A stretch of 28,672 bases of DNA, from contig CANNBR010000004.1 in NCBI GenBank assembly GCA_947502805.1, positions 1-28,672 of the forward strand. Direction: 5' to 3'. This DNA is from a bacterium. GTDB taxonomy: Bacteria > Babelota > Babeliae > Babelales > CAIQNR01. The translations under genes and the position numbers were made by a program. The notes under the pieces were generated by a model that was not told where the DNA came from, searched no databases, and saw only the letters and a list, made by a program, of their open reading frames with translations. Below, one piece after another: positions 15,040 to 24,090 of the stretch (the stretch's first letter is position 1; each line of letters opens with the position of its first letter).

Positions 15040-18000
15040 ATGAAGCAAAAAAGCTATTGTAGGTATTTTTTCCTTTTTATTTTGCATTTAAATGTTGGGA
15101 TTGCCTTTTCCAAGATTGAAACATTTGGTTTTGAACACACAGATCCTCAAAAAGAAACTAACCATCATGGAGTAGAAACATTTGGTTTTGAACACAGAGA
15201 TCCTCAAAAAGAAACTAACCATTACGGAGTAGAAGTATTTGGTTTTGAGCATAAAAAACAATCAGGTAATGATTTAGAAGAGAATATTTTTTTTTCAAAG
15301 CTTATGGATATAGAAAGAAGTATGGTGCCAGTCTCAAATAAAGTTGGGGCTTTTTTAAAAAAATATAAAGAGGAGTCACGTCCTGCTATTGAAGTATTTA
15401 GTTTTATTCCAAAAGGACAATCAGCTCCACTCCCTTCTCGATTAGGTGGAACAACAGTTAATATTCTTGATCAAAAAGGCTTTAGTGAATTTCAGCAGTA
15501 TCTTGTCGGTCAGAATTCTTCTTATCTTTCTTTGCTTAATCAGCTATGGCCTTTGTATGCGCAATGGAGTAATGAGGTAGCAAAAAAAAATGGTCAGGTA
15601 GCTCAAGTTATTGCGCATCTGTTTTCTAAGGATTCCGTTGCAATCATGCTCTATAAACAGGTAGCTGCGCAGAGTATTACTTTTTTGAAATTACGATTTG
15701 ACTCTTTTTCTCTTTCCACTTTTTTTCAATCAGGAGCTCAGTATTTTTTAACTACAGAATTACCTGCTGTTGATGCAGCAATGAACAAGATGCAAGCAGT
15801 ATTTGATGCTCATTTTTCTGGTGGGGCTGATGGTTTTTCTGCAGTGAAAACTATGAAGGGTGTTGATGCAACACTATTATCTGATAATTATTGTTCTATT
15901 TATACAAGTTATGCGGAACAACGAGGGAAGATGTGTGCACAATTTGCTCTTGATCTTGCTGAATCACTTGCAACAAGGTATCAACCTTCTTCTGCGCTTA
16001 GCCAACCTCTAACAAACATTGATGGAAATACTCTAAATTCTTTTGGATTGGTGGGGATGCTATCTTCTCTTGATCAATTTTATACACTGGGGCAAACAGC
16101 GCTTGGCTTGTTAAATCAAATAAAACCACTACCTACTTTTGGGGCCTATGCAACACCTTCTTTAGCTCTTCAAACATTGAATGGTTGGATGGGCTCATTC
16201 TATGTGTATTGTGCTCTTATTGGTCAAAATGCAGTTACAGAATTAGCAAAATCTGATAATGCAACTGCATATCAAAATCAAATAATAGGATCTCAGGGGG
16301 CAGCTCAATCATCGTCTCCTTTTTATTCGAGTGTCTCTAGGCTCCTTGTATCTATTCAAGCTTATTATCAAAAAGCAGCTCAATACTATAGCACGCAGCT
16401 TGATGCAACAAGTGCAAATGTTTATTTACAGTATGGGTCCTACATTGCTTCCGGTATTTCATATTGGGGTAAAGCTGAGGTATGTCTTGCAAATAATGAT
16501 TTTGGAGGGGCTGTTAGTGCTTATCAAACTTCAGCTAGTTGTTTTAAATATGGTGGAAATAATGCTTTATCTTCTGTTCTTACTCATCGTACTGATGCAG
16601 TTACGCTTTCTGATTATCAGATACTTTTGCAGTCATATACTCAGTATTATCAATTAAATACTCCGTTAAATATTGCATCGTTTGTTTCTCAGATGACAAC
16701 TCCTATGTCAGCAACGGTGACAGCACAACAAGCACGTAGCTGGCATAGCGATTATCCAAATGGGTTTGTTCAGCTGTTTTATTACGATTCTGCGCAAAAT
16801 AAAACCACCTTGACCCCAACATTTCAGGGTATGGCATGGCTTTCAGGGCAAGCAGTCCCTGTCTTTTCTCATATGCTTAATGCGTATCAAACTGATAGCT
16901 CTTCTACTGGATTGATTATAAAACAGTATCTTCAAAACTCTTTAGTGATATTAGAAAATCTTGTTCAGGCTTCAGAAAGTATGTTTTATAACAAGGCATC
17001 GGTGAAATCTAAACAAGATTTGAGTGTATCTCCACAAGATATGGCAGCTGACGAAAATCTTGGTTCAGGTACAGTGCAAGGAGTTACAGAAGGTGCTTTG
17101 CAGTATATAAAAATTTATGAAAAATGTAGTAAAGTTGATGCGGTGTTAGCGCAACCAATTACTGCTTCTCAATCAATGAATGGGGTCTTGCAGTTACCAT
17201 TTCAAGGGCTTTTTTCTGGTGTGTCTATTTCTGGGTTTGCTCAATTTAGTTTACTTGCTCAAATTTATTGGTCATTGATGAACAGTGATTCTTGTTTAGA
17301 GCTATTAAAACAGTATCCGCAGTATGCTCAAACAGTGGTAAGTTCTGCATTGATTCTTGCTAGTAAGGCTCAAATTTTATGCGCAGATCCTGGACTTGTT
17401 GGTGTTTTTACCACTGAATACACTGCTGTAATTGCAGATAAAATAAAAACAGTATCACAGAATCAGTATGGGGCATCTACTGGCTTGTCATTGCTTGTGG
17501 CTGAGGGTGATGCGTTACAAAAAAGTGCAAAAACGGCACTTGATTATGAATCCGCTCTTGCCTGTTATTGTACTGCTGGTTTGCTAGGAAATGTTGGCGC
17601 TCAAGCTCATTATTTTGAAACACTTAAGGCTTATGCCCAATGGTATGTTTCTTCTTCTGGAAGCGATTATTCTGCTTTTTATGCAGCTGCTTTATATTAT
17701 CGTGGATACCTTGCTCAGCAAAAAGGGTGGAAAAGTTCATTCGATTCAATGAAGAATTTGAAGATACAATTACAAAATTTTACTCAACAATTAACAGCTG
17801 ATATGCAGGCCTTTACTGAGCTGATGAAAGCAAGTTCTTATGACAAGGCCATTGAACAAGTGCAAAAATTTGTAACATTACAAGATGAAATGCAGCGCAT
17901 GGTTATTCATCAGAAAAGAGAACAACTCTGTTTTACTACTGCAGGAGCAACGGTATCTGATTTTATTGCATTGACTAAAACTTTAGTCTCTGGAGAAGGG

Positions 18001-20853
18001 CCTTCTGTCATGGTTCAAGTTCCTGCACTTGTGCAAAATTTTCAACAAACGGTTATTACTTCTGTTTTTCCTCTAGCATCAACGGTTACTTGCCCTCAGA
18101 TGGTTGATCCTTTGGCAAATCTTGCTCAGTTGTATCTCGCTCAAGGGACAGTAGTGCTTGATGGGCTAAAGGCTGATTTTAAGGCAGGAAATTATGGGAT
18201 TTCCTTGCAGGACACCTATGATAAAATTATTCAAAGTTTTAGAAAAGCTATTAGTTTTTTTGGGAAGAGTGATCATGCAGAAATGATTATTAAAGTACAG
18301 CAAGCTCTTACGGATGCTACTGCTTTTTCTTATTATTCATTAGTGATTCCTTCAGATAAAATTACCAATTTACTTACGCAGTATACCGCTTTACAACCGA
18401 CGTTTTCCGGGCAATTTATAGCAACTCAAACATTAACAAAAGCGGCTGCTGCATTGCAAAAAGCAGGTAGGGTTCAAACCTTTAGTTTTACAGAACCAAA
18501 AAGTCCTCATGTTCATAAACCAATTGAGATATTTGGTTTTGTAAGAAGAATGTCAAAGACTTTAGGTAGTCGTAGTTCTGCTGTGCAAGTTAAAAAAACA
18601 GATGCTTTGCCTTCTTTAGAAAAAGTTACTTCTTCCGGGGAAGTAAAAAAAATTGAAACGAAAAAAATAGCTTTTGTTTCAGAAAATAGTCCAGATTACC
18701 TTCTTCGTTATGCCCAAGTTGATCTTACTTTAAAGGCTCAGCAAGAAAAACAGTTGGCTCTTGCTTTTCCAGTGGTAACAGGATCGGTGAATTCATCTAC
18801 GCCAGGTCTTACGTATCAAGAAATTTTGGCTCAGGCACAAACAATAATACTTAGTTCTCAAAAAACGGTGAGTAGTAGTACTTCTGATACTTTATTAGTA
18901 ACAAGCCTTATTATTCCATTGTATAGAAAATTTTTGACTGAGAATGGTTACACGAGTAATTTTTCTACTCTTGATCAAGAAGTTGATCGTTACAGTAAGC
19001 AAGTGATTCAGTTGGTAACAGAGGGAATGACATGTGGAAGCGCTCATCTTTACACTTCTTATACGTTACAAAGTCAGATGATGCCAGATGGTACACAACA
19101 TATACTATTAGTTACTAATAATGGTCCGATGCAGGCTATTCCACGCTTTCAAGGTGAATACCAAACAGCTTTGTATTATTATACAGAATATGGACGATTT
19201 TATGCTTATAATCAGCAAACAGTTCAAATAGGTGGAACCATTTTTTATCAGATTCCTGATAAAAAATTTACCCATCAGGCGGAATCTTTTAAAGGAGTAA
19301 TTGGATCATATTTTGGACAAATGAGTGGGTATGAAGAAGTGGTGAAAAATTGCATGAAGCAGGCTCCTCTAAAAGAATTAACTTTAGTTGAGAAAAAAAA
19401 GTATTCGTTTGAAGATTATTCTTCTTTATATCAAACAGTTGCTTCTGCTTATTCATGGCTTTTTAGTGCATTAAGTGGCATTCAAGCTGTTCAACAAAAT
19501 GAGGGAATTTATTGGATGTCGACTAATTCTTTTAATGCTCTTAATTTTGAACAGTACTCTAAGTATATGAATAGTAATGCACAGTTTCTTGTTGGGTATC
19601 CGTTAGATTCTGCTTACAAACAAGTACTTACTGATATTTCTGTTTTGTCTTCAATAGCAATGAGTTATGCAAGTAGTCCTTCTGATCAAGCGATTCTTTC
19701 AACTATGTTGGGTCAGTTATACGAAAACAGTGGGGATCTTATTTTTACGTATGAACAGCAAGCTCCTGCTAGTGGCGGCTATCCTTTAACTACTCCTACT
19801 AATCTTCCTGATTCTTATTTAAAATTTGATGTAAAATATTCAACATGTGCACTTCCTGTTAAAAGCTCGATACAGACTTCTAAAGTATTTGATGTGACAT
19901 GGGGTAACTACTTTCAAAGCGCTAATTTTTACTTAAATGGCTATACAAACTATCAGGTTGCATATAGTGCAGATCCATTAAAAACAGGGGCTATTCTTGC
20001 AAATGATTCTGATTATCGTAGAGCTTGGGGTAAGTATGTTTCTTTTCTTACTCATGCAGTAACGCAACGGTTAGCTCTTTTTGGAAGAAATGCCTTAAAG
20101 GCAACAATAACAACTGAAAAATCAGGGGGGGTAAGTTTTACTTTAGATAAAAATGATCACTTTAAGGTAGTGCTTGCTCAAGGGCAGACCTATGGAGGCT
20201 TTGCAGCGCAGCAAGGGTTTGCAGCATTGGGTGGTGGCGTTTTAACTAGTGATAATTCTGCAACCATTCAAACTCAGTATACGATAATGAAAAGCCTTTT
20301 GTTAGATGCTTTTATTTATTGTTCGGCTGCGCAAAAAGTAGCAGAAGCTCAGGTTGGAGCTTTAACAAAGCAGGAGTCTGATAGCGGTATAGCTATGATG
20401 GGAAAATTTCTTAAATGTGCTTTTGCTTATTATGCGCCAGGGTTAGAGGCGGTGAGAGGACAAATGATTAATGGAGCAATAGTTGAAAAACCAACATTAG
20501 TGGTAGCTTTTCCTGATAATGAGGTTTCTTTAGATAAATTGGGAAATTTCAATAGTAAACAAATAGTGTATTTGAACACCTTTCCAGCATTAGTAGATTA
20601 TTGTCTTACGTCTATTATGGGGACAGAAGAAGATCCAGCTGGTCCTTTCAATAAACTTACATCGACTGAAAACATGTTTGCCCTTAGTAATTTTTTATCA
20701 CAACTGTATGGCATTCTTTTTGTTCTTTATGCCGAATCATTTTTACCTGCAAGTGATAAAAATGATCCTGAAAAAATTGGAACCGATATTCAGGCTGCTG
20801 TTCAGGCACAGGAACAGGGGATGATTGTGAATGCAGAATCATACGTTGGGTAG
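15040..20853 (+). CDS. Giant secreted helical protein with recurrent aromatic motif
   Basis: A 1937-residue protein with a signal peptide (about 1-24, core YFFLFILHLNVGIAF). Residues 26-71 are three 19-residue repeats starting [IV]E[TV]FGFEH (the third is partial). The same short motif reappears as IEVFSF (117-122), VQTFSF (1145-1150) and IEIFGF (1162-1167), apparently marking the beginning of two large modules. The rest is Gln, Tyr, Ala and Ser rich and looks helical; stretches such as YWGKAEVCLANNDFGGAVSA (about 480-500) and DYESALACYCTAGLLGN resemble TPR-like helical pairs, but no clear TPR array is proven. No catalytic motif is recognised. It accounts for a fifth of the window and stands alone between the ligase and a hairpin. 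A surface or host-directed structural protein is plausible but inferred. Confidence 0.82.
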   Translation: MKQKSYCRYFFLFILHLNVGIAFSKIETFGFEHTDPQKETNHHGVETFGFEHRDPQKETNHYGVEVFGFEHKKQSGNDLEENIFFSKLMDIERSMVPVSNKVGAFLKKYKEESRPAIEVFSFIPKGQSAPLPSRLGGTTVNILDQKGFSEFQQYLVGQNSSYLSLLNQLWPLYAQWSNEVAKKNGQVAQVIAHLFSKDSVAIMLYKQVAAQSITFLKLRFDSFSLSTFFQSGAQYFLTTELPAVDAAMNKMQAVFDAHFSGGADGFSAVKTMKGVDATLLSDNYCSIYTSYAEQRGKMCAQFALDLAESLATRYQPSSALSQPLTNIDGNTLNSFGLVGMLSSLDQFYTLGQTALGLLNQIKPLPTFGAYATPSLALQTLNGWMGSFYVYCALIGQNAVTELAKSDNATAYQNQIIGSQGAAQSSSPFYSSVSRLLVSIQAYYQKAAQYYSTQLDATSANVYLQYGSYIASGISYWGKAEVCLANNDFGGAVSAYQTSASCFKYGGNNALSSVLTHRTDAVTLSDYQILLQSYTQYYQLNTPLNIASFVSQMTTPMSATVTAQQARSWHSDYPNGFVQLFYYDSAQNKTTLTPTFQGMAWLSGQAVPVFSHMLNAYQTDSSSTGLIIKQYLQNSLVILENLVQASESMFYNKASVKSKQDLSVSPQDMAADENLGSGTVQGVTEGALQYIKIYEKCSKVDAVLAQPITASQSMNGVLQLPFQGLFSGVSISGFAQFSLLAQIYWSLMNSDSCLELLKQYPQYAQTVVSSALILASKAQILCADPGLVGVFTTEYTAVIADKIKTVSQNQYGASTGLSLLVAEGDALQKSAKTALDYESALACYCTAGLLGNVGAQAHYFETLKAYAQWYVSSSGSDYSAFYAAALYYRGYLAQQKGWKSSFDSMKNLKIQLQNFTQQLTADMQAFTELMKASSYDKAIEQVQKFVTLQDEMQRMVIHQKREQLCFTTAGATVSDFIALTKTLVSGEGPSVMVQVPALVQNFQQTVITSVFPLASTVTCPQMVDPLANLAQLYLAQGTVVLDGLKADFKAGNYGISLQDTYDKIIQSFRKAISFFGKSDHAEMIIKVQQALTDATAFSYYSLVIPSDKITNLLTQYTALQPTFSGQFIATQTLTKAAAALQKAGRVQTFSFTEPKSPHVHKPIEIFGFVRRMSKTLGSRSSAVQVKKTDALPSLEKVTSSGEVKKIETKKIAFVSENSPDYLLRYAQVDLTLKAQQEKQLALAFPVVTGSVNSSTPGLTYQEILAQAQTIILSSQKTVSSSTSDTLLVTSLIIPLYRKFLTENGYTSNFSTLDQEVDRYSKQVIQLVTEGMTCGSAHLYTSYTLQSQMMPDGTQHILLVTNNGPMQAIPRFQGEYQTALYYYTEYGRFYAYNQQTVQIGGTIFYQIPDKKFTHQAESFKGVIGSYFGQMSGYEEVVKNCMKQAPLKELTLVEKKKYSFEDYSSLYQTVASAYSWLFSALSGIQAVQQNEGIYWMSTNSFNALNFEQYSKYMNSNAQFLVGYPLDSAYKQVLTDISVLSSIAMSYASSPSDQAILSTMLGQLYENSGDLIFTYEQQAPASGGYPLTTPTNLPDSYLKFDVKYSTCALPVKSSIQTSKVFDVTWGNYFQSANFYLNGYTNYQVAYSADPLKTGAILANDSDYRRAWGKYVSFLTHAVTQRLALFGRNALKATITTEKSGGVSFTLDKNDHFKVVLAQGQTYGGFAAQQGFAALGGGVLTSDNSATIQTQYTIMKSLLLDAFIYCSAAQKVAEAQVGALTKQESDSGIAMMGKFLKCAFAYYAPGLEAVRGQMINGAIVEKPTLVVAFPDNEVSLDKLGNFNSKQIVYLNTFPALVDYCLTSIMGTEEDPAGPFNKLTSTENMFALSNFLSQLYGILFVLYAESFLPASDKNDPEKIGTDIQAAVQAQEQGMIVNAESYVG
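15118..15252 (+). repeat. 57-base tandem repeat at the 5' end of the giant gene
   Basis: Two full 57-base units (15118-15174 and 15175-15231) differ at only a few bases, and the first 21 bases of a diverged third unit follow (15232-15252). Each unit encodes ETFGFEH-xDPQKETNHxGV. High DNA identity indicates recent duplication just after the signal peptide. Confidence 0.9.
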
Positions 20854-20876
20854 AAATATAAATCTTTAATTTTTGA

Positions 20877-20935
20877 TATGGCTAATCACTTTAAGCTCTA
20901 CGCATTTCGCCTAGAGCTTAAAGTGATTAGCCATA
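20877..20935. repeat. Perfect 24-bp hairpin between the giant gene and the next
   Basis: Arms 20877-20900 and 20912-20935 are exact inverse complements over 24 bp with an 11-base loop (CGCATTTCGCC). No T tract follows in either direction, so it is not a textbook intrinsic terminator, though a stem this long starting 23 bases after the giant gene's stop probably ends or protects its transcript. The next promoter candidate begins 17 bases later. Confidence 0.9.
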
Positions 20936-20951
20936 AATGAATCATTCTCTT

Positions 20952-20980
20952 TTGACTATTCTAATTGAATAGCTTATTGT
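20952..20980 (+). promoter_or_regulatory. Promoter for the 204-residue secreted protein
   Basis: TTGACT (20952-20957; 5 of 6) and TATTGT (20975-20980; 4 of 6) are 17 bases apart, predicting a start near 20987, about 55 bases before the ATG and just after the long hairpin. Confidence 0.45.
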
Positions 20981-21041
20981 TGTATAAATTGGCCTAATAT
21001 AGAGCTCATAAAATATAAAAATATTCAATAAGGATAATAAA

Positions 21042-21656
21042 ATGATGAAAAAAAATAAAATAATAATTAGATTGCTACTCAGTATTTGTGGATCAGGATT
21101 AAAAGCTGCCGAAGCTAATCCTAAGTGCGCTCCACTTCGTGAGCACATTGAGATTCTTTTTAAAGTTAAAAGAAAGGACATTTTTAATGCAATGAAAGAA
21201 TCTATTTATGATATAGATTTTGGCTCAGAACAATCCTTTCTACTTACAAATTATCTTGAAGAAGAAAAAGAAGGATTGAAAAATACTAAAATGTTTACTG
21301 CTCTTGTGGTGAAACTTATGAGTAGTCATATATATTTTAATTTAGTTAAAGCGAGAGCCCTGCAAAAGCTGCCTTTGACAGAAGAATATAAAGCAACGGT
21401 AAATGAATATTGTAATAAGGTAAAAGCCCAGCAAGTTGCTTTTAGGAATCTGGTGGAGGATATTGATCCAGCGCTTTTTGAATATCATAACGATCCAAGA
21501 GATACTTGTAATTTTATAAATCTTTGTAAGTTAGAAGAAAAATATCCTTTAGGCATGAATGATATACAGGCATTACAGAAATTTTTTTATAAGCAAAGCG
21601 TTTTTAAAGCAAAAGCAAAAGCTGATATGGTAGCTAGGTATGCAGACGGCAAATAA
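21042..21656 (+). CDS. Small secreted helical orphan protein
   Basis: A 204-residue protein of unknown function. The N-terminus is basic then hydrophobic (MMKKNKIIIRLLLSICGSG) with a likely cleavage near KAAEA, so it is probably exported. The mature part is charged and helical, with four Cys (residues C29, C123, C151 and C157) but no recognised motif. Translation may begin at either of the tandem ATG codons 21042 or 21045; AAGGA lies 7 bases ahead of the first. It is a single-gene unit bracketed by two long hairpins (20877-20935 and 21722-21788), which makes it look like a self-contained cassette. An unrelated minus-strand frame overlapping its 5' end has no support. Confidence 0.72.
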   Translation: MMKKNKIIIRLLLSICGSGLKAAEANPKCAPLREHIEILFKVKRKDIFNAMKESIYDIDFGSEQSFLLTNYLEEEKEGLKNTKMFTALVVKLMSSHIYFNLVKARALQKLPLTEEYKATVNEYCNKVKAQQVAFRNLVEDIDPALFEYHNDPRDTCNFINLCKLEEKYPLGMNDIQALQKFFYKQSVFKAKAKADMVARYADGK

Positions 21657-21721
21657 GCTAATTGCAAAGCTTTTTTAGAAGCTAAAATGCTTAGACATTA
21701 TTTGATCTGAACACAATTTAA

Positions 21722-21788
21722 TAAATAAAAATACATGATATTCACAATGAGCGAAAAGCCAGGCGTGAATGTCATGTATTTTTATTTA
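21722..21788. terminator. 24-bp-stem hairpin, probable terminator
   Basis: Arms 21722-21745 and 21765-21788 pair over 24 bp with a single T-G wobble and enclose a 19-base loop. The outer half is A/T only, so the plus-strand 3' arm ends TATTTTTATTTA and can act as a T-rich release site; the minus strand is similar. It lies 66 bases after the 204-residue protein gene and about 110 bases before sufS. Confidence 0.65.
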
Positions 21789-21897
21789 CACTTATTTTTC
21801 GTTTAGCTTTTTGATCTCATTTTATTATGACTGCCGTTCTCAAGGAAGATGTGGCATACTAAGGTGCATTAGTGGGGTACCTAAGCAAGGAGCGGAT

Positions 21898-23097
21898 ATG
21901 AAGGCAAAAAAGAGTGATTTTCCTTTTTTTAAAACACATCCATCATTGGTGTATTTGGATAATGCGGCAACAACCCATAAGCCGCAGCAGGTTCTTGATG
22001 CGCTGACTCATTTTTATACCGTTATGAATTCGAATATGCATCGGGGAATTTATCGATTGGCTGAAGAGGCTACTGAGCAATTTGAAAAGACTCGTGGACA
22101 AGTTACTTCATTTTTATCAGCACAAGACTCTTCAGAAATTATTTTTACTCCTGGAGCTACTGCAGCGATTAACATGGTTGCGCGTGGTTGGGGTGATGCA
22201 AATGTACATGAAGGTGATGAGGTAGTGGTAACGCAACTTGAACATCATGCAAACTTTGTTCCCTGGCAGCAATTGTGTGAACGCAAGGGCGCACGCTTAC
22301 GCATTATTCCCGTTAATGATCAGGGGATGCTTGATCTTTCACAGCTTGATTTTTTTATTACATCAAAAACAAAAATGGTTGCGGTTACTCATGTTTCTAA
22401 TGCGATTGGAACGGTAGTTGATCTTGCGCCAATTATTGCAAAGGCTCATTCTGTAGGAGCACGGGTGCTTGTAGATGGGTGCCAAGCAGTTTCATTTATG
22501 CCTGTTAATGTACAAACGCTGGGTTGTGATTTTTATGTTTTTTCTGGGCATAAAGTAATGGGGCCTACTGGCATTGGCGTGCTCTACGCTCGTCAGGCTG
22601 TGCATGCAGAATTTATTCCTCCAACCACTGGTGGTGGAATGGTGTTACAAGTTACTCCTGAAAAAACTACTTTTTTAAAATCACCTCGTTGTTACGAGGC
22701 AGGAACTCCTCCTGCTGCTGAAGTTGCTGGTCTTTCTGCTGCGCTTTCTTATCTTGAAATGGTTGGCATTGAAAATGTTGGTACACATGTTGCTCGATTA
22801 ACTAAGCTTGCAATTGAAGGGTTAGGTAAAATTCCTCGCATACGCATTCTTGGGCCGATTGATCAATTAGAACAAAAGGGACATTTAGTTAGTTTTGTTA
22901 TTGAAGGTGTTCACTCACATGATGTGGCTGCGTATCTTGATCAATTTGGTATCTGTGTGCGGGCTGGGCATCATTGTGCTCAACCTTTGGCAATGCGTCT
23001 TTCATACGATGCTTCAGTACGTGCTTCATTTTATCTCTATACAACTGAGCGCGATGTTACCGTTTTAGTAGAAGCTCTTACAAAATTGCTGAGTTAG
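21898..23097 (+). CDS. sufS: SufS-type cysteine desulfurase
   Basis: A 399-residue PLP enzyme that takes sulfur from L-cysteine for Fe-S cluster assembly. The fold-type I landmarks are clear: YLDNAATTHKP (19-29), the PLP-stacking His of LEHHAN (114-119), VDGCQ (192-196), the PLP Lys K219 in FSGHKVMGPTG, and the persulfide Cys C360 in RAGHHCAQPL. These fit the group II (SufS/CsdA) class. The ATG at 21898 is chosen because AAGGAG lies 5 bases upstream and homology begins at once; the frame runs open back to 21769, but that part crosses the terminator hairpin and is not protein-like. The scaffold partner SufU is encoded 3 kb downstream at 26113, not adjacent. The secreted M48 peptidase gene follows after 45 bases. 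Confidence 0.93.
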   Translation: MKAKKSDFPFFKTHPSLVYLDNAATTHKPQQVLDALTHFYTVMNSNMHRGIYRLAEEATEQFEKTRGQVTSFLSAQDSSEIIFTPGATAAINMVARGWGDANVHEGDEVVVTQLEHHANFVPWQQLCERKGARLRIIPVNDQGMLDLSQLDFFITSKTKMVAVTHVSNAIGTVVDLAPIIAKAHSVGARVLVDGCQAVSFMPVNVQTLGCDFYVFSGHKVMGPTGIGVLYARQAVHAEFIPPTTGGGMVLQVTPEKTTFLKSPRCYEAGTPPAAEVAGLSAALSYLEMVGIENVGTHVARLTKLAIEGLGKIPRIRILGPIDQLEQKGHLVSFVIEGVHSHDVAAYLDQFGICVRAGHHCAQPLAMRLSYDASVRASFYLYTTERDVTVLVEALTKLLS

Positions 23098-23142
23098 TGT
23101 CTCATCAATTCTGCATACAGCTATGATTTTGAAAGGATAGAG

Positions 23143-24090
23143 ATGAGAAAAAAGATATTTTTTGTCTTCTTTTGCTTTTTTTTTAGTGCTCCTATTTATA
23201 GTTCAATAGGTTCAAAAATTGTTGATGATATTTCCGATACTTTATCAACCGGGATTCCAATTGCACTTTTTTCGGGTGTTTGGTGGGCGGTTGCTAATAG
23301 AGTTCCTAATAAGTGGCAAGATCTTTCTGATCCAGCGGCTACTTTTATTAGAAAGACATGGAAAGAACAGGGACTTGCTCATCCTGAAAAAATTATTCTT
23401 AAAGAAATTCCAGCGAATTCGCTTTTTGCAAAAGTCATTATGTATACGCAAGAACTTCCTCATGCTTTGGCGGTAGGTATTCCGTTTAAAAAACGGATAG
23501 AAAAGTTTTTATATGAACAGTCAGTATTGCAGGTTCAGCTTGCGCAAGATTGTGATGCTCAAACTCGTGAAGGGTATAAAAAAAGATTAGAGAAAGTGGA
23601 GGCTGGGCTAGCAGAATGTCGCTTTGTGTGTGGGCATGAACGTGTACATAAAGAACGATCACATACCTATCAAATGCTATTGATACAGTTTATGGCTCCT
23701 TTTATTTTGCATAGTCTTTTAAAACATTCTGCCAATGCTCTTGATAGACGTGAAATGTTTCCAAATGGTTCAGTAGTTTTACGAAAAAACATAACGAGAG
23801 CAACATTAGAAATGATTGTATTTTGGATAACGGCTCATATATTTGAACGGGAAGCAGATCTGCATGCATCAGGAAATCCAGCAGAAATTAAAGCAGGAAT
23901 AGAACTTTTTACGCAGGCACGGGCTTCAAAAGAGGCGCATAAACAAATTGAGGGAATAAGAATGACCATGTTTTTATGGTTTTTAAAGTATACTCACCCG
24001 ACTACACCAGAACGGATTAAGTATTTAAATAAGGCTTTAAAGCAGGCTAAAATACCATTAAAGCAAAACGTTTTAGCCTATGCGCTCTAG
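23143..24090 (+). CDS. Secreted M48-family zinc metallopeptidase
   Basis: A 315-residue protein with an N-terminal signal peptide (about 1-20, MRKKIFFVFFCFFFSAP). The zinc site is readable: HExxH as H165-E166-R-V-H169 in CGHERVHKE, the third-ligand motif ExxxD at E235-D239 (FEREADLHASG), and the C-terminal HPTTPERI (285-292) that marks M48 peptidases such as HtpX, Ste24 and BepA-type proteins. Hydrophobic stretches at about 36-52 and 180-195 could contact a membrane. M48 enzymes degrade misfolded envelope proteins or process precursors; the substrate here is unknown. Spacing between HExxH and ExxxD (about 70 residues) fits the family. It sits 45 bases after sufS, and its stop overlaps that of the convergent ankyrin gene. 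Confidence 0.82.
   Translation: MRKKIFFVFFCFFFSAPIYSSIGSKIVDDISDTLSTGIPIALFSGVWWAVANRVPNKWQDLSDPAATFIRKTWKEQGLAHPEKIILKEIPANSLFAKVIMYTQELPHALAVGIPFKKRIEKFLYEQSVLQVQLAQDCDAQTREGYKKRLEKVEAGLAECRFVCGHERVHKERSHTYQMLLIQFMAPFILHSLLKHSANALDRREMFPNGSVVLRKNITRATLEMIVFWITAHIFEREADLHASGNPAEIKAGIELFTQARASKEAHKQIEGIRMTMFLWFLKYTHPTTPERIKYLNKALKQAKIPLKQNVLAYAL

Noticed and set aside
20942..21181. 79-residue minus-strand frame upstream of the 204-residue secreted protein gene
   Set aside because: It overlaps the promoter candidate and 5' end of a better-supported gene and shows no ribosome site or domain.
21769..21897. 43-residue upstream extension of sufS
   Set aside because: It starts inside the 24-bp hairpin arm, is Phe/Tyr/Cys rich without similarity to SufS, and AAGGAG precedes the downstream ATG at 21898.
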